A DNA stretch of 64,000 nucleotides from contig RQOL01000509.1 of assembly GCA_013076295.1 (NCBI GenBank), positions 124,001-188,000 on the forward strand. Reading direction: 5' to 3'. Both the position numbers and the translations under genes were made by a program. Positions 12,601 through 23,730 of the stretch are shown piece after piece. Under the pieces are notes generated by a model. It was not told where the DNA came from. It was given only the letters and a program-made list of their open reading frames with translations, and searched no databases. The stretch's first letter is position 1. The number at the start of each line of letters is the position of its first letter. Source of the stretch: Sanderia malayensis. Its lineage: Eukaryota; Cnidaria; Scyphozoa; Semaeostomeae; Pelagiidae.

Positions 12601-14717
12601 AAAGGGGAGGCCATGGCGATGTCACGTGATGTCCGACACCCTGCTATAAAATAATGACTTTACAAAAAGTTCCTCAAAGGTCTCTAAGAAATCATTTGGA
12701 TCCTCGAGAGATCAATTATTGATAAAATTGTATAAACATTTGCCATGAAAGTACAAATCGCATAATTTCATCAGATGTTACAGTAAAAATTGGATGAAGG
12801 ATTAGGGTGCTGATGTTATGAAGTATACTTCAAGGCGCGACATAACTCCACTCCAGTGCATTCAAATCACTCGAGAACACTAACCCAATGAAGCTCAACT
12901 GACAATGATCTGTCAATGAGAGAAGTTGAAGCCAATGAGCATGAAGTGATTATAGCAAGTTCGTGTGAATTGACAAGAATCTGTGCAAAGTGAAATGTTT
13001 GCAATCAACCATGGCTATTGAATGCTTATTGAATGTTGCGCCTCAGTTCAGCGTGCAAGCATAGCTAGTCCGAGCTGGAAACTACTTGACATAACCAATT
13101 ATCACAATTGTTGGTAGTTTTTGGTTAAATTCTTGATCCAAACATAATTTCTTAATGCATTGATTTTGGATCTTGGCAATTGCGGAGGAGGGCGAGAATT
13201 TCTCAAAACAAACAGATTTTATAGATTTTCAGTTATCGCAAGTAGGTTAAGCTTGGCCCAGTTTTGTTATTATAACACAAATTTACAAATTTCTTGGGGA
13301 TATTCAAATATTGACTTCAACTATCTTCAAGGGACTTTAAGAAAACTGCATGATATTTTCCAATCAATAGACTAGAGTTTTGGACAGTAAAGTTATTCCA
13401 TAGCCTTCATTTTCAATTTCCATGTAACTACTTCGCAATAAACGCTCTTCCTGGCTTTGCTCCAAAGTTTGATGAAAAAAAGGTGTGATGATTAAAATTG
13501 AAAAAAATAAAAACATTGCAAATGTGAAACTTACTGTAGTCATCGATATCATCGTCACCCGAATCGAGAAATTTCGAAATATCATCATCCTTGTTCTTCT
13601 TATCATAAATATTCACATCTGTAACCCAAGCTTTTCTTTTCTTATGCCTACCGAGTTCGTTCATCATAGTTTCGATGCTGTCGTCGCCATCTGAGCCATC
13701 ATCAGGGCTTGGTGTTGGATCGGGCACTTGTTCCGCCTCTAGATTCTCACCAACATGGTGACGAAGCATTGGACTAGGGTGCACCGTCTCTCTGAAACGA
13801 TGCTGAGGCTCGGCCAATGGTAATCCCTCCGGCAATGGCGATGGTTCGAACCGATGAATTGGCTCGGGATTGCCGATGTAATGCGGGGCAACGAAGCTCT
13901 CCCCTAGCGAATGCTGTTGCGGCAACTCCATCAACGGGGTGTCACCCAGGGAACCGTAATGCAACGAATCCGCGGTAGAGTCCACTCTTGGTTCGAGCAT
14001 AGGATGGAAATGCAAAGGTCGTTGTTCGAACGGTAGCTCCATCGCATGATGCGGTTCGAGCCTTGGATCGAACATCATGTGCCTACGTTGCTCCAGTTCT
14101 GACGGAAGTGGCCCGACGTCTTGCAAAAGCGGCCTATGAAAGTGTTCCAATGGCCCAAATTGCCTCCTTAAATGAGGAATTAGCTGCGGACTGAGCATTC
14201 CCTGACCAAGAAGTGGTCCATGATCTAAATTAAGAGGTTCTCCTCTTTCTAATAAACCTCTATCAATAGGCAGTCTTCTGGAATCGAGCTCCAACGGTCG
14301 AATAATACGCGGTGTTGGAAGCAAGGTTTGCTCGAACTCCCTACGCGGTGCAAACTCTCGACTGCCAGCCAACTCTGGAGCCAGAGGCAAAAACTGTCTT
14401 TTCGTGATCAATTCATCATTTGTTAAAAACGGAGAAGTGCGCAATAAAATCTGCGCCTTCGGGCTGGGTTGTGGTGTCCTTTTATGCCTTGTTTCATTGC
14501 TTACAATCGCATGAACGCCCGTATTCGCATCTGCATTTGCATGAGAAGATAATGCACGTCCAATTTGTGGCAATGAATGTTTATCCGCAATGTTATCTCT
14601 CCTGCTCACTCGCAACTCATCGCCAATCACAGGCACCACTGCATAACCGGAGCATAGAAAAAAGCACAACAGCATTAACTTCATCATCAACAATATCAAA
14701 CCAATTGGCATCTCCAA
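435..14717 (-). CDS. Secreted multi-EGF-repeat protein with long charged N-terminal region (3' end outside window)
   Basis: Probably an extracellular matrix or cell-surface protein. Exon 1 (13535-14717) starts with a hydrophobic signal peptide (LILLMMKLMLLCFFLCSGYA), followed by about 370 residues rich in R, H, P, L and E that end in an Asp-rich stretch, and a phase 1 donor. It joins in frame to EGF exons with C-x4-C-x5-C-x8-C-x-C-x8-C spacing: 11766-11906, 11531-11641, 11185-11295, 10771-10885, 10124-10312, 9572-9670, 8047-8157, 7531-7641, 7104-7214, 6729-6840, 6348-6458, 5959-6069, 5645-5759, 5169-5273, 4721-4833, 4292-4408, 3833-3946, 2978-3169, 2562-2675, 1498-1605, 802-909. A non-EGF exon follows at 435-620 (62 codons) and also ends phase 1, so the gene continues leftward. 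Nearly all exons are phase 1-1. Five exons carry indels. No transmembrane segment is seen. The EGFs resemble Notch, fibropellin and Crumbs repeats, but no orthology is claimed. Confidence 0.85.
1378..1492. repeat. CTACAA-type hexanucleotide/triplet repeat
   Basis: A run of imperfect CTACAACAA units lies directly next to the donor side of the EGF exon at 1498-1605. It generates spurious poly-N-Y, poly-C and poly-V reading frames on both strands. Confidence 0.9.
1956..1979 (-). CDS. Candidate 24-nt microexon between EGF exons
   Basis: On the minus strand a pyrimidine-rich acceptor (TTTTTTATTGACAG) and a GTATGA donor bracket 24 bases that are phase 1 at both ends. They read through without a stop as SKAKPSD plus a split codon. 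It would add a Lys-rich eight-residue linker between the EGFs of 2562-2675 and 1498-1605. Transcript evidence is needed, because such short matches can occur by chance. Confidence 0.45.
2978..3169 (-). CDS. Fused EGF exon: truncated EGF plus complete EGF
   Basis: A single 192-base phase 1-1 exon encodes an EGF that has cysteines 1-4 but no C-x8-C end, running directly into a complete six-cysteine EGF (KNLCTPNPCKHKGK...). All other intact EGF exons hold one domain. The first half begins IDLCSPNPC, like the exon at 4721-4833. Confidence 0.85.
3707..3786. repeat. Short tandem repeat, about 15-nt TCTTATAGAGTGTCTA units
   Basis: Four or five imperfect units containing CTTATAG or GTTATAG lie in an intron of the EGF gene, just downstream of the exon at 3833-3946. 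Confidence 0.7.
4721..4833 (-). CDS. EGF exon with four apparent single-base deletions
   Basis: The exon is 113 bases with good splice sites. All six EGF cysteines are present but spread over different frames. Four one-base losses, each in a T or G run, explain the shifts; adding four bases gives 117 (39 codons, phase 1-1), the size of a neighbouring exon. A decayed exon is the alternative to a consensus error. Confidence 0.7.
4895..5045. repeat. Degenerate TATACGGTCA repeat cluster
   Basis: The motif ACGGTCA recurs about seven times, with one inverted copy (GACCGTAT), in an intron between EGF exons. The spacing is irregular, so this is not a clean satellite. Confidence 0.65.
5169..5273 (-). 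CDS. EGF exon with three apparent single-base deletions
   Basis: The exon is 105 bases and its ends are in frame, but the middle reads without the expected cysteines 4-6. These reappear (SCNCSLGFR) if one base is assumed lost in each of three short G or T runs. The net loss of three keeps the frame overall, so an automatic gene finder may accept it as a damaged domain. Confidence 0.65.
5645..5759 (-). CDS. EGF exon with a frameshift
   Basis: The exon is 115 bases (not a multiple of three) between good splice sites. It starts IDECQPNPCQNQAACLNNP, and its second half continues one frame away as GGGFSCTCKEGFRG. The shift lies at the CCTTGG near position 5700. Confidence 0.7.
6729..6840 (-). CDS. 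EGF exon with an indel near its donor
   Basis: The exon is 112 bases; the EGF is intact through cysteine 5. Cysteine 6 (TGCGAA) is one frame off, just before the GTATAC donor. Two lost bases would restore a 114-base phase 1-1 exon. Confidence 0.6.
8205..9296. repeat. Minisatellite array A (telomere-like plus CTGCGCA motifs)
   Basis: There are about nine units of roughly 110-160 bases. Each contains a CTGCGCAGTRGCC block, a TACTGCGCAYRC block, a stretch of CCCTAA telomeric hexamers, and CACTGTAGGTNTCAATACGTCATA. It sits in the intron between the EGF exons 9572-9670 and 8047-8157, starting about 50 bases from the latter. Two units carry TGCGCACGCGCG, which fits the NRF-1 consensus. Confidence 0.9.
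10612..10680. repeat. 19-nt tandem repeat (AAGTGTGCACTGTAAAG)
   Basis: Three or four copies lie in the intron just downstream, in transcription order, of the frameshifted EGF exon at 10771-10885. Confidence 0.8.
10771..10885 (-). CDS. EGF exon with a frameshift
   Basis: The exon is 115 bases between a CAG acceptor and a GTAAGT donor. It reads RRTVCNPNPCLNNAQCVL, then the C-terminal part YKCICLRGFSGRTCD appears in another frame. The shift lies between cysteines 3 and 4. Confidence 0.7.
11907..13534 (-). other. First intron of the EGF-repeat gene
   Basis: This is about 1.6 kb between the signal-peptide exon and the first EGF exon. I see only short chance reading frames and no clear repeat or RNA gene. 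Confidence 0.5.
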
Positions 14718-17005
14718 TATTCATCATACTAAATCACACTTGTATACACACGCGATGCAAACGTTACTTAACATGATAATAGTAGCAAAACCTTGCGGAG
14801 ATTCGAGTTTTCGTGCAAATCCACAGTGAAATTATTGATATCGATGCGTGTGTAACCAGCCGAACTAGGTGCTCAGAATTCTCCAGTGAAAATCCTAGCA
14901 ATGAGTCATGCTATACGCATGGTTGAGTAGCTATGCACAGTGAAATGGCGAAGGCAAACTCTATGAAAGGGGATTGCCATCAATGCGCCCACCTGCTTGC
15001 CAGTGGACAAGCAAGAGCAGGAATAATAGATTTTGTCATTCACATTGCCAGAGATCAACCTAGCAAAAATATCAGGCTACAGTAAATTTAAGCGAATAGC
15101 CATTTAACTCATGGATAAACAGAAAGTTCGTAAGGCCAAGTGAAGTTTTTGCAATCTGTGTGGAAACGATTGCTGAAGGGAAAGAAAGAATGGAGGGGTT
15201 ATGGACATGAGCAAAAGTTACGTTTTGGCGTTACCACCCAAGAATTTGCAACGTTTTGTCCAAATCCAGGCAAATTTTGAGTCATTGGTGCTCGGTGAAG
15301 CATGTAATTGACTTATAAACAACGATTGGTTATTTACACTTTCGTGAATACGATATTATTGTCTGTCAGACGGGGATGTAAACAGTGAAATTATCCAAAA
15401 ACAAGTTTTATCGTTTGCATATCAGACAATCGTCATAATTTAAAGGAATTTTTCAAATTGTAGACAAATCAAATTTTAATATCAAACCTTGCTAGCTAAG
15501 TCTTTATTTGTGACTTCTCAGAATTGCAATTCTTCAAGGATGAGTAATATCACAACTTCAATATATTATTTAAATTTGGGCATTTGGTAAATGTTGATAT
15601 CTAGTAAATATTTTGTTGGTCTCCGGAGAAAGGTTGAGTTAACTAAGAAGGCAATAGCAATTGAAAAATTGATTTCCGTTCAATCTCAATTATTATTATG
15701 CTTCTAACGCCACATTTTCCAGTAACATAATACAAAATAATTGTACCAACCAAGGCAGGAATTTAAATAGAGGTAACATAAATTGTCAAGAATACAAATT
15801 ATATCTAAAATTAAAATGTAAACTGCAAAAGGAACTCTTGCTGTGTTAAAAAGGCAATTATTTTGAGTCAAAAAGAGGGAAAGGACAGGCAGGGTTGTAG
15901 ATGCAATTAAAAAAATACCTTCAACTGAGTTCTCTCAAGCAGTTTAACAGATATAACTTTAGCCCTAATCCATTCCACACGCTCCCACCTTTAACGCTCG
16001 TCTGTGTCTCCCACGTGGCCTAAGTTTGACTTGAACTGAGCCCTCGAGAAAAAGGGGGCGTAACCAGTGGGTGTGGCTTGTGAATGCAGGGGTATGCTAC
16101 AAAAATTACTGCAGAAGGCGACACATTTCTACTGATTCATATCTATTTTACCTCCTTTAGATGTAAAGTCTGCCAAAATTAAGATGTGTATAGGTGGTAG
16201 CTGTGCTCTGCTCTGGAATATCCAGCTTTAGTGTTGAGGATACGTTAACAATTGTGTACGATGTTAAGAAACATAAACATCCATTATTAAAATAGCATAC
16301 ATCCAATGAAACATATAAATTTGGATCCACTTACTTGTAAAAATATTATTATTTTGAATTCGTGTCGCAGACAAGAAACTTGTAGGCCGAGAAGTGAAGT
16401 GAAGAGAGGTTGCATGACACTCTCCCACCTTTCCAAGACTTTTCTCACTCAAGGTCGTTGGAACAGCCGCACAATGGAGGCCAAGAATTGCTTGCGTTTA
16501 CACAAAATCTTGATTTTTGATATGTAGTTTTAGTTGTATTGTAGTTATTCTCAAATTCCTATTCATTGGCATTGCTTCTTTGGCAATATCGAACCACATC
16601 ATTCTTAAAGACACTAATAAAAAGAAATGTATATATGAAGCAAGTGCATATGCCCAAATAAATTGATTTATGATGGTAATAAATACAAATGATAAAAAAA
16701 TCAGCCATCTAAGATGCTCTGAACAATTACGAAGTTAAGCAAAGCTAGATTTACGACTCAAATTATGTTTCTACAATCTCCACATTATTGTCTAAAACAT
16801 CAATTTTACGAAATCAAAGAAAGAGAAAAGAAATATTTTATTTACAAGTACTACAGAGTACTTATTTATGAATAATAAGTATGAATAATACTCAGCTTCA
16901 TTTCACCAGGAAATCAAAAACTTCAATACACAATTTTAAGAAAATGTGTGTCTTTAAATATCATGGAAAATTGTAAATTAGATCTTATTTTTACTTCTGC
17001 GATGT
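14718..17005. other. Intergenic region between the EGF gene and the His/Asp-Pro gene
   Basis: About 2.3 kb of AT-rich DNA with no convincing reading frame on either strand. It must hold the promoter of the EGF gene (right of 14717) and the 3' UTR of the next gene (left of 17006). I recognise no specific element. Confidence 0.5.
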
Positions 17006-19962
17006 TTAAAAACTGAAATTTGTAACTTCAGGAGTTTGGTCTTCTATGATTTTCTTCTTTTTTCTCTTCTTTGTCTTTGGAACTTTAAGCAGCGTGTTCA
17101 AGTTTCCCGCGCGTACGTGATGCTGCCTTGATTTGGGGTCAGCCTCGCTTGCAAACAAACCATCATTTACTTTAGAAGAATATTTACCTGAAGAATATTT
17201 TCCTACTCTCTTCTTATTGCTGTGTGCTTCTTCTTTATTATTATTGCTACTGTGACTTTTCCATGCACTTTTCCTTACTTTATTGGCCTTCTTCCCCTCG
17301 GCCAAATGCTTTCTGCCACGATTTGACTCTAGTCGAGTAGACTTATCATCGTAAGTTTCATCACCATCATCATCCATATTTGAATTGGCTTCATTTACCT
17401 CTGCTTCGTTGCCAGACCTAGATTCATCCATAGATTCATGATCGACATCGTTATTGTCCATTGCGGCTGTTGAATGCTGCTCGATGATTTCACCCATGTT
17501 TTCTTGTCTATCGTCCTTCACGAGATCTTCACCACCGTCATCATCTGAGCCAGTTTCATTCGCGTGCTTCCTCGTCAAGCCAACTCGATCCTCCCTCAAT
17601 TCTCCGCTTGCCCCTTGCAGCTTCTTCTCTGCTTTCACCATTGCTTTTGCAAGTATATCACCGAGGATTTTGTAGCCTTTCCTGTCCAAAGGACTGTTTG
17701 GACTAAAATCTCGAATGGCACTGGAAACTGACTCCTTTTCAAGAGCCTCTTTGTCTAATGAAGACGAGGACGCAGCTCCAGGAGATGCGGCACCTGGAGG
17801 AGCAGCTCCGGCAGGACTAGGAGCTGTGGCCCCAGGAGCTGTGGCCCCAGGAGTAGCGGCTCCGGCAGGTGTGGCACCAGGAACAGCGGCCCCGGCAGGT
17901 GTGGCACCAGGAACAGCGGCCCCGGCAGGTGTGGCACCAGGAACAGCGGCCCCGGCAGGTGTGGCACCAGGAATAGCAGCTCCGGCATGTGTGGCACCAG
18001 GAATAGCGGCACCAGGTAAAGTAGCTCCAGGAGATGCAGGTAAAGCACCAGGTAAAGCACCAGGTAAAGCACCAGGTAAAGATGCACCAGGTAGACCAAC
18101 AGCTGCTGCTCCAAGCGGTGAAGTTGCTGCTTCAAGCGGTGGTACTGCAGCAACTGGTGCCGGTGGTGCTGCCACTACTGGAGGTGCCACCGGTGGTGCT
18201 GCCACTACTGGAGGTGCCGCAGGTGGCGGTGCAACAACTGGAGGTGCTGCCGGTGGCGGTGCAACAACTGGCGGTGGTGGTGCAACAACTGGAGGTGGTG
18301 GCGGTGGTGGTGCTACAACTGGAGGTGGAGGTGGCGGCGGGGCAACAACTGGAGGTGGAGGTGGCGGGGGAGCAACAACTGGAGGTGGAGGTGGAGGTGG
18401 GGCAACAACTGGAGGTGGAGGTGGCGGTGGGGCAACAACTGGAGGTGGTGGTGGTGGCGGGGCAACAACGGGAGGTGGTGGAGGAGGTGGTACAACAACT
18501 GGAGGTGGTGGTGGTGGTGGTGGTGGTGGTGGTGGTGGTGGTGGTGGTGGTGCAATAACTGGAGGTGGTGGCGGTGGCGGTGCAACAACTCGAGGAGGTG
18601 GTGGTGGTGGCGGTACAACAACTGTAGGAGGCTCTGTGGGCGGCTCAACGATTACAGTTGGTGGTGGCATTGTTGTTGGGGGTTGTACCCGTATGGTCGG
18701 CTGTTGAACATCAGGCAGAGCTTGAACAACAACCCGTGTTGGTGATACTGTGGGTTGATGCTTAAAATCCTGAAGAACACTCCTAAAGGCATCCTTGAGA
18801 GTATCGGTCACACCATCGTGATGATGAAGGTGTTCAATGGCATATTCAACATCATGTAAACTCAAGCCATGGTCATCGTGGTGGTGATGGTGGTGATGAT
18901 AATCATCATAATCATCATCATCGTCGTCATGGTGATGATGATGGTGATCATCGTGGTGATCATAATGATCGAAATGATCATGGTAATCATGATGATGGTA
19001 GACGTCATGATGATCATCATGGTGATCGTTGTGCTGTCCTGCCAACAGTAACGCATCCACCATTGTTTGTGATATTGCATGGGACATATGGGTCATCTCT
19101 TGGGACACTTGTTGCCTCTCTAGTGCGCGTGACAGCTCGTTAATCATTGGCATTACAATACCATTGCCGGCATTTTCTGGCACGTTCCTCACCATTGCAG
19201 TCAGGGGGTTGCCAACAGGAGCCATTGGCTCAGCCACAACCGGATGTCCGGTTAGTTGCGGAAGGGCTGGAGGGTAAGTGTAATCCGGAAATCTGGCTGG
19301 AGCCGGATTGTCCGGTCTCTTTTTCGGAAGGAACACATTTATATCCACATTTTTATCAGTTTGATTGAGGTCGTTCTGCAAATTTTCGTAAGGCGATGCC
19401 GGTTCTAGCGAAGGAACAGAATTTGGAAAAGGGATGTCTTGGCGGCCTAAAAGAAATTTAAGATTGTTAATTGCAATATTGATTCTTGCTCACGCATTTA
19501 TAAAATATTAGTTACCTAAAAGGCTAGGACGGTCTTCAACTTTCATGATAAGTCACTGGATTGAAAAGTTAGTGGTTGAATAATGCACAATTTTACTGTT
19601 ATCTGCTTGAACAAATAAATTTAACACCTCCAGTTTTCAACATGCATAGTTTGATTTCCAAATTTTGATAATATCAGTAAGCAAATTCTTCCGACAATAT
19701 TTATTCTTCCAATTATTCAACTCGTTGAGCAAAATTCAACTGTGCCTCAGCTTTCCGACGAAAACCAGCAACGAGATAATATCATGTTTATGGAATAAAA
19801 ATCAGAAAGAAGTGCGAAATATGCTGGACAAAATGATAGTACAAAACTTCTCTCACTTTCTCCTTTTTGTTGATTCTCCAATTTCTTTTTCTCAGCACGT
19901 TCATGACACAAAGATAATGATAAAAAAGCCAAAATTAATAGATGCAAATATATTTTCTTCAT
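17006..19962 (-). CDS. Secreted His/Asp-rich and polyproline structural protein
   Basis: Exon 1 (19857-19962) encodes a signal peptide ([19 protein letters not shown]) and a Lys-rich stretch, ending at a GTGAGA donor in phase 1. Exon 2 (17006-19446) continues in frame, giving about 848 residues. In order: a Pro-rich leader; about 55 residues almost entirely H, D and Y; eight or more [10 protein letters not shown] repeats; LPGA and [10 protein letters not shown] repeats; an acidic Ser-rich region; and a Lys-rich tail with KYSSGKYSS and KKRKKKK. H/D-rich plus Pro-rich order resembles the sponge silica protein glassin in style, but I claim no homology. A short start at 19516-19546 lacks a signal peptide and was not used. 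DNA repeats of 30 bases underlie the PPPPPPP and PGATPAG units, so the length may be polymorphic. The plus-strand Gly-rich frame here is a shadow. Confidence 0.8.
17835..18015. repeat. 30-nt coding tandem repeat ([10 protein letters not shown])
   Basis: Near-identical 30-base units lie inside the His/Asp-Pro gene. Four adjacent units differ by only a few bases, which indicates recent expansion. Confidence 0.85.
18290..18640. repeat. 30-nt coding tandem repeat ([10 protein letters not shown]) and polyproline run
   Basis: GGTGGTGG-rich on the plus strand. At least eight units encode seven prolines plus VVA, with one uninterrupted longer proline run around 18500-18550. Slippage is likely. Confidence 0.9.
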
Positions 19963-21135
19963 TATTTTCTATTTTTGTTTTGCCATCAATTTTTGCTTCT
20001 TTCATTCAACCAGAAACGGTTGCAAAACCGGTTGGCCAACGACAGTTCACAAACTAAAACAGGTTGTTTGTGACAAAACCAATAACAAATCTTATTTTTC
20101 AACTGTCTTTCCTCAAATAACGATCGTCAAAGCATTGTTATCACAAACAAGCTTTAAGGGTGAAATCATGCGTTAGAGTGAAACATTTATAAACTTACCA
20201 TTACTTTCCTTCGGCCATAAAACATCCATCTGCTACTCGTTTCATTCAGAGATTTTCTAATCTTTTCTCCTATATTCATCTTCTTCTTAAGAATCTTTTT
20301 TCTTTTTGCAAATTTATTACTCTTCCTCATGAACGTTTTTATTTTATTGTCCATGTCTTGTAGAACATTTTTGCAGTTGATTGACCATTCATCCTCTTCT
20401 AAATTCACAATATCTTCTTCTTACAATGATATTAACACCAATATTCGTAATGTAACATTCTAACATTATATATAATATTCTTATAATTAATATTCGTTTA
20501 CCCTTCTCTTATTGCTCTGTCACCTCTTCCAGTCTCAGGCACAGAAATGATCTTCCATGATCATTTCTTTAGAGCTGCTTTCTTCCTTTGCAAACGCGTT
20601 TTCTGACATCTTCTATCTCCTGCCTCATGTCCAGATCTTCGTCGCCATCTTTTATTCATGATCAAGATAAACAAAAAATGGATATGAAGATATTAAGGAC
20701 GATATCAAGATCAGCATCCTGGGCTTGCGACCTTCCAGCCATTTTCACTTTGCTCATTGACAGCTCTTGCAAACAGGTTACACAAAAAAATAAAAGTACA
20801 ATTTTAAACTCTTTAGTATGCTACAAAAATCAAAACGTACATTGAGTTATAGGGTGGCTTACTTTTCTTTTATTTTCGAAATCAACACTATTACAATTAT
20901 AAGCAAACCAACAATTCTGTGATACAAAGATTTACTTAGATTAAACACGTTAGCTAGTAAGATTTCATCTACTACTAAAATTGAAACCAATTCATCAGCC
21001 CAAAACACTACAAAGACAATTATCTCGAGTCTTAATCAAGTTTCATTTTGTTACGATTCTAAAATCAAATGCATGCATAACAAAATGCAATAGTTGCTGA
21101 AACGTTTTTCAAATACGCATAAAGTTTTTGATCTT
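19963..21135. other. Intergenic region with possible small Lys-rich exon
   Basis: This separates the His/Asp-Pro gene from the Tyr/Gly/Lys-rich gene. The only candidate coding sequence is the exon-like stretch near 20190-20400, listed separately. The rest is AT-rich without recognisable features. Confidence 0.4.
20196..20399 (-). CDS. Possible exon of an unidentified Lys-rich protein
   Basis: An open frame on the minus strand runs from a TTTAG acceptor-like site to an ATG|GTAAGT donor-like site. It encodes EDEWSINCK, then a strongly basic stretch (KRKKILKKKM). Composition resembles the basic tails of the neighbouring secreted proteins, but no start, signal peptide or partner exon could be fixed. 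Confidence 0.25.
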
Positions 21136-22747
21136 TTACTTCGCAACGGCTGAGAATGATTTCGTCTGCTTGATCCTGAACTTCAATTTCTGTTTTGCAT
21201 CGTATTTCAACTGTTGCTGTTTGATTTTGTTCGCTTTGGCAGCCTTCAGTGTTGCATCGATACCTTTATTCGGCTTCACAGCGGTCGCAGGTTTTTGCTT
21301 CGCAGAGGTCGGATTCTTCCCTTTCGTCCCCTTTGCTCCAACGAATCGGCCTTTGTTCTGTTTGCTACCCTGTCCTGGGAAGCCGCCAGATGGCATCCCA
21401 GGGAAGCCACTCGGAATACCGGGATATCCTGAAGACATGCCTGGCACCCCCTTCATACCTGACGGAATGTACCCGCTGGAGCCCCCGCCGCCGCCTCCAT
21501 AGCCGATGCCCCAAGCTCCGGGCCCGGTACCATAGCCCGCACCAGCTCCGTAGCCCCAGCCACCTCCGCCACCTCCGGCGCTATTTGTTGTTCTTGAGCC
21601 ACCGTTGGATGATGAACTGGACTGCGAGTTGGAATTTGAAGCTGAGGAGGAGCCAGAGGATGCTTTCGCGTTGACACGTGCACTTGCTGCCACTTTTCCT
21701 CTTGCGTACATATTTCCTCTTGCGTAGAGATCCCGCATGCTCATGTACGGATAAGGATACCTGTTGTACGGCACAATTGGCCTAAAAGGCATTACTGTAC
21801 GCCTAACACCGCCGCCAGTTCGATGTTTGTTTACAACGTGTGTGTTCGTGGTCGTATGGCCGGGTGCCTTTAGAACTGAGTTTGAAACAGTATGTGAATT
21901 AGTGGCGGTGTTTGCATTCACCATCTTACCGGACACGGTCCAACCTCGGTTGTATAATCCCGGCCTCGTTGCGTACACACCGGGTGCATGTTTATATGCG
22001 GGGTATGGGTTATATTGCATGGTTCGGCTTCTCTGCATGGTCCAGTGTGGAAGCGGGGAAACGTTAACCCTTAATGGCTGATAACGATATCTTGCTGGCG
22101 TGTTTCCTCTGGCAATTGCCTGGTAAACCATAGGTCTCTGTGGAACGTACCAATATGGATTAATGGATCTTTGTACCGGATTGCTGAGTGGTGCTCGGAA
22201 CACTCTGGGAACTTGTTTCGGCTGGCTGTACCATGGTACATTTTGTCTTTTAGTGATTAAAGCTTTGCGAGTGTTTGGCTCTTGGTCGTCTCCTACGACG
22301 TGGTAAACAATGAATTATATTACTGCCATTGAAGCATTGTACACGTAACAGTACAGTAACATAAAGAAATATGAAGCTTTGAAAGACATGCAAGTGAAAA
22401 CTAGTTCAAGACTCAGGGCTTTAAATAGGCCCAGGTGGTAGCTCACTTCCTCCCTCCTTCTCGACGATACTGTTACCGTTATGCTAAGCTTGACAAAGAA
22501 TAGGTTGTTCATACTGGAAAACTGGTTATATAAGAGGGGGTTGGTCATCATTGACAAAACACTAAATGTATATATAATTATGAATAGAATCTTAGTTCAT
22601 TGCATAATATAATTAACAAAAACACATACCATATAATTCTGAAAACGAATCATCGAGAACGCGATAATCGTCATCGTCACGAGCATTACTGAGACGTGGT
22701 AATGCAATGCAAAGAAATGCCACAGCAAAAGCAGCATAAAAGACCAT
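21136..22747 (-). CDS. Secreted Tyr/Gly/Lys-rich structural protein
   Basis: Exon 1 (22630-22747) encodes a signal peptide (MVFYAAFAVAFLCIALPRLS) and a DDDDY acidic patch, ending in phase 1 at GTATGT. Exon 2 (21136-22292) continues in frame to a stop, for about 424 residues. The mature part has a possible dibasic cleavage site (TKRQ), Tyr/Pro-rich repeats (NPYWYVP, NRYPYPY), a Ser-rich linker, a Gly-rich block (GGGGGGWGYGAGAGYG), collagen-like but irregular PGMPSG repeats, and a Lys/Gln tail. This composition is seen in insoluble matrix, shell or adhesive proteins; no defined domain is present. An in-frame ATG 90 bases upstream (22837) exists, but would bury the signal peptide. Confidence 0.8.
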
Positions 22748-23730
22748 GCCACTGGTTCTTGTGTTATACAAGCGATGATAGTCCACTCTAACGTTGCCTG
22801 GATTGTCTTCTATCGGCCTGTGCACAGTGTAGTTCAATTGCAGTGCTATTCAGGCGCATTCATCCACATGCAATCAAAGGCATGTATGCATGAAGCCGGT
22901 TGAATGTGATCAATGAAGCGACACTGACTATCTTATCCTGTTCATTGGGCTTCACTGGTAATTGAAATCCGTGGAGCTTAATCATAATCATCATAACTCA
23001 AAGTTGTCTCAAAGTTGTATTCAATGTTTAATTTCATCATAAATAATGCTAATTTCATCATGTTTCGCTTTTAAATTTGAGAAAAAAGCTGGCGGTTGCA
23101 AGAAGTGCTTTTTGTTTAATTTCATTTGATTTTCATTGCAAAGCAAAGGCATTTTCAACAATATCATTCGATTCACGGACTACCTTTATGCAAGGGTTTG
23201 CAATGTTATTCATAGTGTACGCGTAAACGGAATAAAACATAGAAATATAACACTAGAATTTGAATTCACGAGAGTTATTGGATTTAAATTACTGGCCATT
23301 TAACTAATGGGTTAAAAAATTAGCCATGTACACACTATTATAAAAATTATTCATTGCCTTATTTTAAAAGTTCGAGGAATTTTAATATCTTTAGCTACAT
23401 CATTGTTACAATAAAGCTTGTATAGCCTCGGTTAAAATCATGTGTATGAAGCATCTCTTGGAGTCGAGGTTATCTGCATTACGCGCAAACGAGGCAAGGA
23501 GGTTAAACAAAACTGCTTATCATTATTTGATTACTTTACATTAGACTCACTGCCTTGCGTACCTGTGATAATGCTGGAAATCATACTCCAAGAGTTGATT
23601 GTTTTATAAGCAAATGAAATTCGACATGACACCTTGTTTTGAAATTGCACCACAATGGGCCATAGATGTTATGTAGCTACATATCAGTTCAATAAGGCCA
23701 CGCCACATAGGTTCCATGTAACGAGTCAAA
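22748..23730. other. Intergenic region between two structural genes
   Basis: AT-rich. It should contain the promoter of the Tyr/Gly/Lys-rich gene and the 3' UTR of the large Pro-rich gene. No reading frame or repeat stands out. Confidence 0.5.

Noticed and set aside
17715..18707. 330-residue Gly/Ala/Thr-rich reading frame on the plus strand
   Set aside because: It is the exact antisense of the [10 protein letters not shown] and PGATPAG repeats of the minus-strand gene, has no signal peptide or splice context, and arises from repeat periodicity.
19516..19546. Short ATG exon ([10 protein letters not shown]) as start of the His/Asp-Pro gene
   Set aside because: Frame-compatible with exon 2 but gives no signal peptide; the upstream exon at 19857-19962 gives one and the same phase. 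It may be an alternative first exon.
21136..22292. Collagen
   Set aside because: PGMPSG-type repeats do not keep strict Gly-X-Y periodicity.
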